Positions 1-4,497 of a stretch of 5,046 bases of DNA are shown here, one piece after another. The stretch spans positions 1-5,046 of the forward strand of contig JAFDHR010000202.1 in NCBI GenBank assembly GCA_019308645.1. Reading direction: 5' to 3'. Source of the DNA: Deltaproteobacteria bacterium (GTDB lineage Bacteria; Desulfobacterota; DSM-4660; Desulfatiglandales; B25-G16). Position 1 is the first letter of the stretch; every line of letters begins with the position of its first letter. Made by a program: the position numbers and the translations under genes. The notes under the pieces were generated by a model. That model was given only the letters and a program-made list of their open reading frames with translations, was not told the origin of the DNA and made no database searches.

Positions 1-432
1 TCTGTTTCGAAGTATAAAACAGAGTCTTTCGAGAATCTTAAATCCAAGCTGAAAATTATCGAGCATCATCTCTCGCAAGGCTGGCCCCTTAATGATAATT
101 ATCTTTGTAGGTTTCCTACATATTGCGGATGACCCTAACGTATGAGTTTCTCCAAGGAGAGTTGACCAGCAGCCTAAGGCCTTTCCTCTACCCAAAATGG
201 TAATAATCGCACTTCCCTTACGTGTACCTAAATCAATAGCTCGTTCCAAAAATACGTGGCCCTCAGCGATTATATAAAGGTTTTCGCCAAAATCTCCCTG
301 GTTAAGGATATTTTCTCCGGCCTGATATGGCTGAACAGTACCAAGGCGGGCTATTTTTTCAATCTCATCCCTTTCCAATCCACGAAAGAGCTCACAATTC
401 TCTAACACACCTACAATCTCTGACACATCCAT
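1..432 (-). CDS. Cyclic nucleotide-binding-fold (CAP_ED/cNMP-BD) protein, 3' end beyond the window
   Basis: An open frame of 144 codons runs from ATG at 432 off the left edge without a stop. The start is supported by AAAGAGG seven bases upstream. The protein begins MDVSEIVGVLENCELFRGL. It then shows the classic cNMP-fold pattern: a short N-terminal helix (about 1-20), a beta-roll with AGENILNQGD at 38-47 and NLYIIAEGHV at 51-60, and a phosphate-cassette region GRGKALGCWSTLLG at 81-94. Helices follow from about 117. In cAMP-binding relatives the cassette reads roughly FGE..ALL....R(T/S)A. Here LGC replaces FGE and no arginine sits at the expected place (HTLGSSA), so cAMP or cGMP binding is doubtful. 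From memory, stand-alone proteins of this type with a GWSALV-like cassette are about 150-160 residues long. If so, little is missing, but a C-terminal HTH (Crp/Fnr regulator) cannot be excluded. The role is probably sensory or regulatory; the ligand is unknown. Confidence 0.88.
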   Translation of the reverse strand, partial: MDVSEIVGVLENCELFRGLERDEIEKIARLGTVQPYQAGENILNQGDFGENLYIIAEGHVFLERAIDLGTRKGSAIITILGRGKALGCWSTLLGETHTLGSSAICRKPTKIIIIKGPALREMMLDNFQLGFKILERLCFILRNR

Positions 433-450
433 GCGGCTGCCTCTTTATGT

Positions 451-479
451 TGAATAGTTATCTGATTTGTAACTATTCA
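451..479. promoter_or_regulatory. Perfect inverted repeat upstream of the cNMP-fold gene (candidate operator or 5' UTR hairpin)
   Basis: TGAATAGTTA (451-460) and TAACTATTCA (470-479) are perfect reverse complements separated by nine bases. The repeat lies 19 bp before the start codon of the minus-strand cNMP-fold gene, just upstream of its ribosome binding site. It could bind a dimeric regulator, possibly the gene's own product if that has an HTH, or it could form a hairpin in the mRNA leader. The symmetry is directly visible; the role is inferred. Confidence 0.5.
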
Positions 480-498
480 GGTTGTCTGGTTCAGGGTT

Positions 499-515
499 TC
501 CCGATAAAATCGGGA
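499..515. repeat. Short GC-rich hairpin in the flavoprotein/cNMP gene gap
   Basis: TCCCGAT (499-505) pairs with ATCGGGA (509-515) around a three-base loop. Neither strand has a T-tract after it, so it is not a standard intrinsic terminator. It lies between two minus-strand genes and may be a dispersed palindromic repeat or an mRNA 3'-end structure. CCCGAT recurs in the next hairpin. Confidence 0.45.
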
Positions 516-540
516 TTGGTCTCTTTACGCTCTTCATACC

Positions 541-573
541 CGCCTGTCCCGATATAAGCGGGGCGGGCAGGCG
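541..573. repeat. GC-rich bulged hairpin downstream of the flavoprotein gene
   Basis: CGCCTG (541-546) plus CCCG (548-551) pair with CGGG (564-567) plus CAGGCG (568-573), with T547 bulged. An alternative inner pairing uses CGGG at 559-562. No T-run follows on either strand. It is much more GC-rich than its surroundings and looks like a dispersed palindromic repeat unit. It could also stabilise the 3' end of the flavoprotein mRNA. Confidence 0.45.
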
Positions 574-661
574 TAAACCCCAGAACTTTGAACCTAAGTG
601 TTTAACCTGATTATATATTTTTAATATACGGCGATGATGTGGCAATGTCAATGTAAAATAG

Positions 662-1231
662 CTATCTTCTACAAAGATCATAGGCCTGCTGAAGGGCCTC
701 AGGGTGTTCTTTTACCGCTCCTATGGACTCTATTCCTGGAAAAAAACACCCTCCCTCAAAGCTCATGCCTAATGCATCAAAAAAATACCGTGCGGTCAGT
801 TTGGCGCATTCAAAGAGATTTTTGCCTCTGGTTGCGCCTACAGCAATCAAATATCCCCTGCCCCGCGTGGTATCAATTTTAGTTTTACTATCTTTCCCTC
901 CCCTTCTCCTCCACCACATTGCCTGGCCCCTGTCAATCAATGCCTTTACCTGGGAGGTGACACCATAGAAAAAAATAGGGGAGGATAGAATAATAACACC
1001 TGCATCATCTATGAGAGTATGAATATCTTGCATATCATCCTTGATTACGCAGATGCCGGTTTTCGCACATCCATCACACCCTGAGCAGCCAGCGATATGT
1101 AAATCTCGCACATAGACTTTGTTAATATCATCACCCTGTTCTTGACATCCCTTTAAGGCACTATCAAGAAGTAAATCGGTATTACCACCCTTCCTTGGGC
1201 TTCCATATATCCCAACCACTTTCAGCATCAT
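662..1231 (-). CDS. Flavodoxin-fold NADPH-dependent FMN reductase / iron-sulfur flavoprotein-like protein
   Basis: 189 codons from the first ATG, about the usual length for this family. The N-terminal beta strand and phosphate loop VVGIYGSPRKGGNTD (about 5-19) are the FMN-phosphate site of the NADPH-dependent FMN reductase superfamily. Next comes a four-cysteine segment, C49-x2-C52-x2-C55-x5-C61, followed by IKDDM. Such compact motifs bind a 4Fe-4S cluster in archaeal-type iron-sulfur flavoproteins, although many bacterial relatives keep the cysteines without a proven cluster. SSPIFFYGVTSQVKALIDRG (83-102) is the second conserved FMN/dimer segment. The likely role is cytosolic electron transfer or reduction of a quinone, metal or small molecule; the substrate cannot be read from sequence. 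It has the same strand as the downstream cNMP-fold gene but is separated by 229 bp containing hairpins, so co-transcription is uncertain. The second ATG (1226-1228) may be the true start. Confidence 0.92.
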   Translation of the reverse strand: MMLKVVGIYGSPRKGGNTDLLLDSALKGCQEQGDDINKVYVRDLHIAGCSGCDGCAKTGICVIKDDMQDIHTLIDDAGVIILSSPIFFYGVTSQVKALIDRGQAMWWRRRGGKDSKTKIDTTRGRGYLIAVGATRGKNLFECAKLTARYFFDALGMSFEGGCFFPGIESIGAVKEHPEALQQAYDLCRR

Positions 1232-1233
1232 TA

Positions 1234-1240
1234 CCTCTCT
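1234..1240 (-). promoter_or_regulatory. Ribosome binding site that favours the second ATG of the flavoprotein gene
   Basis: On the minus strand AGAGAGG is followed by TA and then two consecutive ATG codons. The gap to the first ATG is only two bases; to the second it is five. Five is nearer the normal range, so initiation at 1228 (188 residues, starting MLKVVGIYGS) is more likely. Confidence 0.55.
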
Positions 1241-1289
1241 ATAAATTATTCTGCCTGAAAAAAAGTAATGCTTAGGAGCTCTCTTGACT

Positions 1290-1482
1290 TTGACTAACTC
1301 GTAAAAAATCTTTTGCGAGCGATTTTGGCCACTTTTGGAAAAAGATTCATAAAATGCTGAGCGTTGAAAATTCCAAACTGCTTGAGGCCTTTAGGCCGAG
1401 TTTTTGGAATTTAGCGAAGCATTTCATGAATCACAAAATGGGCATCATGAGCGAGTAAAAGGACTTTTTACGAGAACATCAA
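1290..1482. repeat. Imperfect fold-back (MITE-like) element of about 190 bp
   Basis: Nested inverted pairs are centred near 1390. The outer ends are CTCGTAAAAAATC (1298-1310) and GACTTTTTACGAG (1462-1474). A middle pair is GATTCATAAAATGCT (1344-1358) with AGCATTTCATGAATC (1418-1432), one mismatch. An inner pair is AAATTCCAAA (1368-1377) with TTTGGAATTT (1403-1412), perfect. The tip is GGCC-TTTA-GGCC (1386-1397). Weaker symmetry, TTGA...TCAA, reaches 1290 and 1482. There is no coding potential. It occupies most of the 343-bp gap between the divergent flavoprotein and kdsB genes. It resembles a non-autonomous fold-back or REP/MITE-type repeat. No second full copy is in this window, so its dispersed nature is inferred. 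Confidence 0.7.
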
Positions 1483-1498
1483 CTTTCCTTGCTATTTA

Positions 1499-1526
1499 TT
1501 GTTATTTAACGTAGCTTATATACTAT
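1499..1526 (+). promoter_or_regulatory. Candidate sigma-70 type promoter for kdsB
   Basis: TTGTTA (1499-1504), a 16-bp spacer and TACTAT (1521-1526) give four of six consensus matches at the -10 in an AT-rich stretch just after the fold-back element. Transcription would start near 1533, leaving a leader of about 42 nt before the GTG start of kdsB. The match is by eye only. Confidence 0.35.
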
Positions 1527-1574
1527 TTTATATTCAAAGACCAACCGAATAAACAGTAAAGTTTAGGATATAGC

Positions 1575-2306
1575 GTGAAGATAGTTGCCTTTATACCAGC
1601 ACGGTATCAATCAAAACGTTTTCAAGGAAAACCCCTCGCCCTGATCGCAGGAAAGCCTATGATTCAACATGTCTTTCAAAGAACAAAAGCCTGCCCGGAA
1701 CTGGATGAAATATATGTGGCAACCGATGATCGCAGGATTTATGAATGTGTTCAGGAATTCGGTGGTACCGCAATTATGACAGGTAAAAATCACCAATCAG
1801 GAACAGATCGGATAGCTGAAGCAGTAGAAACAATTACTCTTGCGGATCGAGATATAGTGGTAAACATCCAGGGCGATCAACCAATTTTTCAGCCATCAAT
1901 GCTGTCTGATCTCATACAGGCCCTTATTAAAAATCCAACGATTCCCATGTCTACCCTTATGCATAAAATTATCGATGATCAAGAGCTCCATGATACAAAC
2001 AATGTAAAGGTGGCTGTGGATAACAATGGATATGCACTCTATTTTTCTCGTTTACCCATCCCTTTTTATCGGGATGAAAAATCAACAACTATTCATTATA
2101 AACACTTAGGGCTGTATGCGTATCGAAAAGAATTCTTATTGGCATTCACAAAACTTTCCTATGGCCTATTAGAGCACGCCGAAAAGCTTGAACAGTTACG
2201 TGTTTTAGAGCATGGTTTTAAAATAAAGGTGGTAGAAACAATCTTTGATTCCATTGAAGTAGACACACCAGAAAATATAAAGAAAGTCGAGCAAAACCTT
2301 TCCTAA
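1575..2306 (+). CDS. kdsB: 3-deoxy-manno-octulosonate cytidylyltransferase (CMP-KDO synthetase)
   Basis: The enzyme joins CTP and KDO to give CMP-KDO and pyrophosphate, activating KDO for transfer to lipid A in the cytosol. The 243 residues match the family length (about 245-250). Recognisable segments are the nucleotide loop IPARYQSKRFQGKPL (7-21, with R10, S13 and K19), VATDD (48-52), HQSGTDR (73-79), the metal-binding IQGDQP (98-103, D101), YALYFSR (153-159), the KHLGLYAYR stretch (176-184), LEQLRVLEHG (205-214) and the C-terminal second metal aspartate in EVDTPEN (D230). The usual QGDEP reads QGDQP here, a mild deviation. The start is GTG, with AGGA six bases upstream and no better in-frame choice. 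The gene stands alone: no kdsA, kdsC, kdsD or lpx gene is beside it. It converges with the HPr-like gene. Confidence 0.97.
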   Translation: MKIVAFIPARYQSKRFQGKPLALIAGKPMIQHVFQRTKACPELDEIYVATDDRRIYECVQEFGGTAIMTGKNHQSGTDRIAEAVETITLADRDIVVNIQGDQPIFQPSMLSDLIQALIKNPTIPMSTLMHKIIDDQELHDTNNVKVAVDNNGYALYFSRLPIPFYRDEKSTTIHYKHLGLYAYRKEFLLAFTKLSYGLLEHAEKLEQLRVLEHGFKIKVVETIFDSIEVDTPENIKKVEQNLS

Positions 2307-2351
2307 ATCAAACACCCTTTATCTATTCTTTTTTTGAGCTTTATAATCGTT

Positions 2352-2406
2352 AAGGGATGATAAAAAGTATTCTCTGCTCGTGAGCATTATATCTCATCCT
2401 TTTCTT
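2352..2406 (+). terminator. Weak candidate terminator of kdsB
   Basis: AAGGGATGA (2352-2360) pairs with TCATCCTTT (2394-2402), including one G-U pair on the plus strand. A small TGCTC/GAGCA hairpin lies inside the 33-base loop. A T-rich tail (to TTTCTT at 2406) follows on the plus strand. On the minus strand the G-U becomes an A-C mismatch and no U-tract follows, so it fits kdsB better than the convergent gene. The large loop makes it weak. Confidence 0.28.
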
Positions 2407-2409
2407 GTA

Positions 2410-3717
2410 CTATGTCCAAAGGTGGGAAAGTTCTGGCGGGAGTATGGCTTGGTTTCCTTTCTCATCTTCTCCATAATTATACTGTGATAAAAGTTTTAAG
2501 TCATGAAGCGCTCTCTTATCACCTTTAAAAAGTACTGTTTTATACCCTTTTCTGGCAATTAATCCCCCAGCCAAAGTGATACTTAATAGACTGCTCGCAT
2601 CATATTCCGCACCATCGACAACTAAAGTAAGTTTAGTTCCATGATATGCTGCAAGGCGTGCAACGAGAGTAGCCGGTCTTAAATGGAAACCGAGATTTTC
2701 CGGAACCTTTAACTCACAGGTATCCATTTCAATATATTCCCCAAGGATATCATTTGATAAATTTCTACCTGTGTGTAAATATCTACAGATGTTAAACATC
2801 ACAAAATTCATCATAATATCCAATATGTCAGAGGCATTGACAATTGCTGATATCTCACGACTGGCACTGCCATATCTGGTTGTATTGATATGCCTCTGGT
2901 ATAAATGAGAAAGCCAGTTGACCACACTCAGGAGATGTAAAGGCATAGAAATATACCCTCTAAACCTTTTTAATCTTTTATCCTGCAATTCTAACGGGGT
3001 GTGTCTAATATAATGGTCATAGGTAGACTGGAGGTTATGTATAAGAAATATAAGTTCTCTCGATTTTTCCTCATTTACTTTATCGGGTATGGCATCTTTT
3101 AGATCATCTACGTTACTTTTTCCACTATTCCAGCCAAAACTGTTAAATTTCTCAACCACATTGAGGTACTGGGTTGCCATCTTGGCCACTATTTTTTTGG
3201 CATCCAATTCATCTTCCTCATCAATGGTATAAGGGAGACGTTTTTGGAGAGAAATTTCTGTGAAACGACCTTCATTCACGCTAGCCTTGGGAAGTTCAAT
3301 ACCCAACCGTAATGACTCATTTTTTATCTCTTTATAGAGCAAAAATATGGTTTCTTCGAGGAATGTCACTATATTGTGGGCTTCTGCAAAAAATGTTTCC
3401 TCTTCATCATCGTTGAGGTCATATGAATGGTACCTATTGAGCACATGTTTAAAAATAAAGGCAATCTTTGCAAAGTTCCTGATGCATGCAACAAGTTCAC
3501 AAAAAAAATACCAGGTTTTATTGTCCCGTGCGCAGTAGTCGTCCAGAAAACTCTCCAATTCCTCAGATTCCTCAATCAAATGGGCATAAAACCTTCTGGC
3601 ATAGGGCCTATGTTCTCTGCGAAGAAAGTTGTAAATCTTGAGGAAATTTTGAGAATATCCCTGAGCGAACTTGAGGAATTCAGCTTCTGTAATGACCCTT
3701 GTTAAATATTTTTTCAT
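2410..3717 (-). CDS. Large protein with a C-terminal HPr-like phosphocarrier domain
   Basis: 435 residues. Residues 1 to about 325 are predominantly helical, rich in charged and aromatic residues, with no signal peptide or clear membrane segment; I do not recognise a named family. Residues from about 333 form an HPr-like domain. CELKVPENLGFHLRPATLVA carries the phospho-acceptor histidine (H345) in the expected G-x-H-x-R-P-A context. YDASSLLSITLAGG (372-385) corresponds to the regulatory-serine helix (S376 about equal to HPr Ser46). A tail of about 20 residues follows. Free HPr is about 85-90 residues, so this is an unusual fusion. By family knowledge H345 could accept phosphate from PEP-dependent Enzyme I, so the protein may be a PTS-linked regulator rather than a sugar transporter part. 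No EI, EII or HPr kinase gene is in the window. The start ATG has AAGGGA eight bases upstream. The 5' side is a long intergenic region. Confidence 0.87.
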   Translation of the reverse strand: MKKYLTRVITEAEFLKFAQGYSQNFLKIYNFLRREHRPYARRFYAHLIEESEELESFLDDYCARDNKTWYFFCELVACIRNFAKIAFIFKHVLNRYHSYDLNDDEEETFFAEAHNIVTFLEETIFLLYKEIKNESLRLGIELPKASVNEGRFTEISLQKRLPYTIDEEDELDAKKIVAKMATQYLNVVEKFNSFGWNSGKSNVDDLKDAIPDKVNEEKSRELIFLIHNLQSTYDHYIRHTPLELQDKRLKRFRGYISMPLHLLSVVNWLSHLYQRHINTTRYGSASREISAIVNASDILDIMMNFVMFNICRYLHTGRNLSNDILGEYIEMDTCELKVPENLGFHLRPATLVARLAAYHGTKLTLVVDGAEYDASSLLSITLAGGLIARKGYKTVLFKGDKRALHDLKLLSQYNYGEDEKGNQAILPPELSHLWT

Positions 3718-3876
3718 AGGAAGATTCCCTTCAAATAAATGTCATGCTGGTTATTTTTATCACAATCAGCACTCCTAAACTAAATTTAAAATTAGCAATT
3801 AGCAATTAAAATAGTCGCTTATGAAACTCTTATGTAACTTATAAGTTTCTCCCATTTATAACCTTGAAGCGCCATT

Positions 3877-3957
3877 CGGCCTTGAGTCGTTCAACCTGGA
3901 GGCCTTTCGGCCCCGAGCTCAAGGCCGAGGGGCTCTCGACAGGCTCATGGCCGAGAG
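3877..3957. repeat. GC-rich hairpin cluster (REP-like)
   Basis: CGGCCTTGAG (3877-3886) pairs perfectly with CTCAAGGCCG (3918-3927). Inside it is GGCC-TTTC-GGCC (3901-3912). A second short hairpin follows, CTCTCG (3933-3938) with CGAGAG (3952-3957). The core GAGGCCTTTCGGCC closely matches GAGGCCTTTAGGCC at the tip of the 1290-1482 element, suggesting related palindromic repeats. The GC content contrasts sharply with the AT-rich flanks. No T-tract follows. Confidence 0.55.
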
Positions 3958-4030
3958 GAAGCGTCGGGGTCACTTGCTGAGAAGGAACATTTTTGTCGAA
4001 CGTGTATCAGATTTTACGATACCTCTACGG

Positions 4031-4059
4031 ATTTTTTTGCTACATATGGGCAAAAAAAT
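4031..4059. repeat. Inverted repeat overlapping the U-tract of the small-RNA terminator
   Basis: ATTTTTTTGC (4031-4040) and GCAAAAAAAT (4050-4059) are perfect reverse complements with a nine-base loop. In a minus-strand transcript that reads past the terminator, the terminator's U-run would pair with the A-run just downstream. It may act as an extra 3'-end structure or simply reflect opposed homopolymers. Confidence 0.45.
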
Positions 4060-4086
4060 AGCCCCAAGTTATCAACTCGGGGCTAT
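4052..4086 (-). terminator. Strong Rho-independent terminator on the minus strand
   Basis: Read on the minus strand, ATAGCCCCGAGTT (4086-4074), a GAU loop (4073-4071) and AACTTGGGGCTAT (4070-4058) form a 13-bp stem. Seven U residues follow at once (4058-4052). The only non-Watson-Crick pair is a G-U in the minus-strand RNA; in the plus-strand RNA it would be an A-C mismatch, and no U-tract follows on that side. The terminator therefore belongs to minus-strand transcription. No annotated gene upstream on that strand explains it. Confidence 0.85.
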
Positions 4087-4189
4087 AAAAGATGTCCGGC
4101 GATGCCGTTACTTAATTTGTTTTCCTCTTTTCTCCTAATTCTTTTCCAGGAAAAAAATAATGTAAGTAGTAGACGAACACCCCAGACAC
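4052..4189 (-). ncRNA. Predicted sigma-54-dependent small RNA, about 138 nt
   Basis: The interval is defined by a sigma-54 promoter match (start predicted near 4189, twelve bases after the -12 C) and the intrinsic terminator ending near 4052. The predicted RNA has a U-run then UUCCUGG near 4158-4145, a purine-rich stretch with repeated GGA (AGGAGAAAAGAGGAAAAC, about 4135-4118), a small CGGC/GCCG hairpin (about 4107-4097) and the terminator stem. The U-rich and purine-rich parts can pair (UUUUCCU with AGGAAAA). The exposed GGA motifs and U-tail would suit CsrA or Hfq binding; that is inference. The only open frame is 22-25 codons from GTG (see findings), so it could also be a leader-peptide mRNA. 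I recognise no known RNA family. If the terminator is bypassed, the transcript could continue into the HPr-like gene. Confidence 0.55.
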
Positions 4190-4199
4190 TTTTATATCC

Positions 4200-4215
4200 A
4201 GCAACTATTATGCCA
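4200..4215 (-). promoter_or_regulatory. Sigma-54 (RpoN) -24/-12 promoter
   Basis: The minus strand reads TGGCATAATAGTTGCT, matching TGGCAYR-N4-TTGCW at every defined position and preceded by T as preferred. GG at 4214-4213 and GC at 4202-4201 have the exact -24/-12 spacing. The site points away from tadA, into the predicted small RNA. Sigma-54 promoters need an enhancer-binding activator, and dyads lie upstream near -60, -105 and -235. Confidence 0.75.
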
Positions 4216-4236
4216 AAAATTGTTGAGCATATTTAT

Positions 4237-4260
4237 CATATAATTACAGCATGTTATATG
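4237..4260. promoter_or_regulatory. Dyad CATATAA-N10-TTATATG
   Basis: CATATAA (4237-4243) and TTATATG (4254-4260) are perfect inverted repeats with ten bases between. The centre is about 60 bp upstream of the predicted sigma-54 start. It could be a protein site or a bendable AT-rich element between enhancer and promoter. Confidence 0.35.
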
Positions 4261-4285
4261 AATCTTTAATAATTTTAATTTAATT

Positions 4286-4303
4286 TGTGTTAATTTTGAC
4301 ACA
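4286..4303. promoter_or_regulatory. Dyad TGTGTTAATTTTGACACA, candidate regulator site
   Basis: This 18-bp sequence is a palindrome with one mismatched pair (half-site TGTGTYAA). Its centre is about 105 bp upstream of the sigma-54 start, a typical enhancer position, and it overlaps the TTGACA of a candidate plus-strand promoter. It therefore could activate the small RNA while affecting tadA. It only loosely resembles Crp/Fnr sites because its spacing is two bases longer. Confidence 0.45.
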
Positions 4304-4324
4304 GCCAAAAGTGAAATTTAAACA
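4296..4324 (+). promoter_or_regulatory. Candidate sigma-70 type promoter reading toward tadA
   Basis: A perfect -35, TTGACA (4296-4301), is followed after 17 bp by a poor -10, TAAACA (4319-4324). The leader to tadA would be about 165 nt. A second possibility is TTGACT (4374-4379) with TACATG (4397-4402). Neither has a good -10, so the true tadA promoter is unresolved. Confidence 0.28.
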
Positions 4325-4418
4325 CAGTTTTTTTTACATGCATTTTTGAATAACAAAAGAAATAACTATCAAGTTGACTCACTGGGAGTGAAATGGTACA
4401 TGATAATCAAAGATAATT

Positions 4419-4430
4419 ATAGTCGACTAT
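4419..4430. promoter_or_regulatory. Perfect 12-bp palindrome ATAGTCGACTAT
   Basis: A perfect palindrome about 70 bp before the tadA start and about 235 bp upstream of the predicted sigma-54 start. It may be an operator for tadA or a distal enhancer. By length alone it could be chance in an AT-rich region. Confidence 0.3.
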
Positions 4431-4497
4431 GTATTTGATAACTACCTAAAAATCTTACGATTTTTGGCTATGCTGTAAAATAAAAACACAAAATATT

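Larger units (their letters stand above)
3718..4497. other. 780-bp intergenic region between the HPr-like gene and tadA
   Basis: No convincing protein gene is present. From left to right it holds: an AT-rich stretch with tandem TTAGCAA units near 3793-3807 and a small bulged inverted repeat (3823-3849); a GC-rich hairpin cluster (3877-3957); a hairpin with T/A arms (4031-4059); a strong minus-strand terminator; a small-RNA interval; a sigma-54 promoter; and several dyads in a very AT-rich stretch ahead of tadA. It is the divergent upstream region of two genes and appears to be a regulatory hub. Confidence 0.7.

Noticed and set aside
327..557. 76-codon plus-strand frame
   Set aside because: It is the antisense shadow of the cNMP-fold gene and its upstream inverted repeat.
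499..573. The two hairpins as intrinsic terminators of the flavoprotein gene
   Set aside because: Neither is followed by a U-tract on the minus strand, so they are listed as repeats only.
445..681. 78-codon minus-strand frame between the flavoprotein and cNMP genes
   Set aside because: It overlaps the end of the flavoprotein gene, runs through both palindromic hairpins and has no recognisable protein features.
3427..3705. 92-codon plus-strand frame inside the HPr-like gene
   Set aside because: It is a shadow of the well-supported minus-strand coding sequence and has no domain features.
4088..4112. Minus-strand GTAACGGCATCGCCGGACATC resembles the 3' end of a 5S rRNA next to a terminator
   Set aside because: The preceding sequence shows none of the conserved 5S core, and the similarity needs an indel. 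It is more simply a small CGGC/GCCG hairpin in the predicted small RNA.
3947..4138. 63-codon plus-strand frame in the intergenic region
   Set aside because: It crosses the GC-rich hairpin cluster and the minus-strand terminator, has no ribosome binding site and resembles no protein family.
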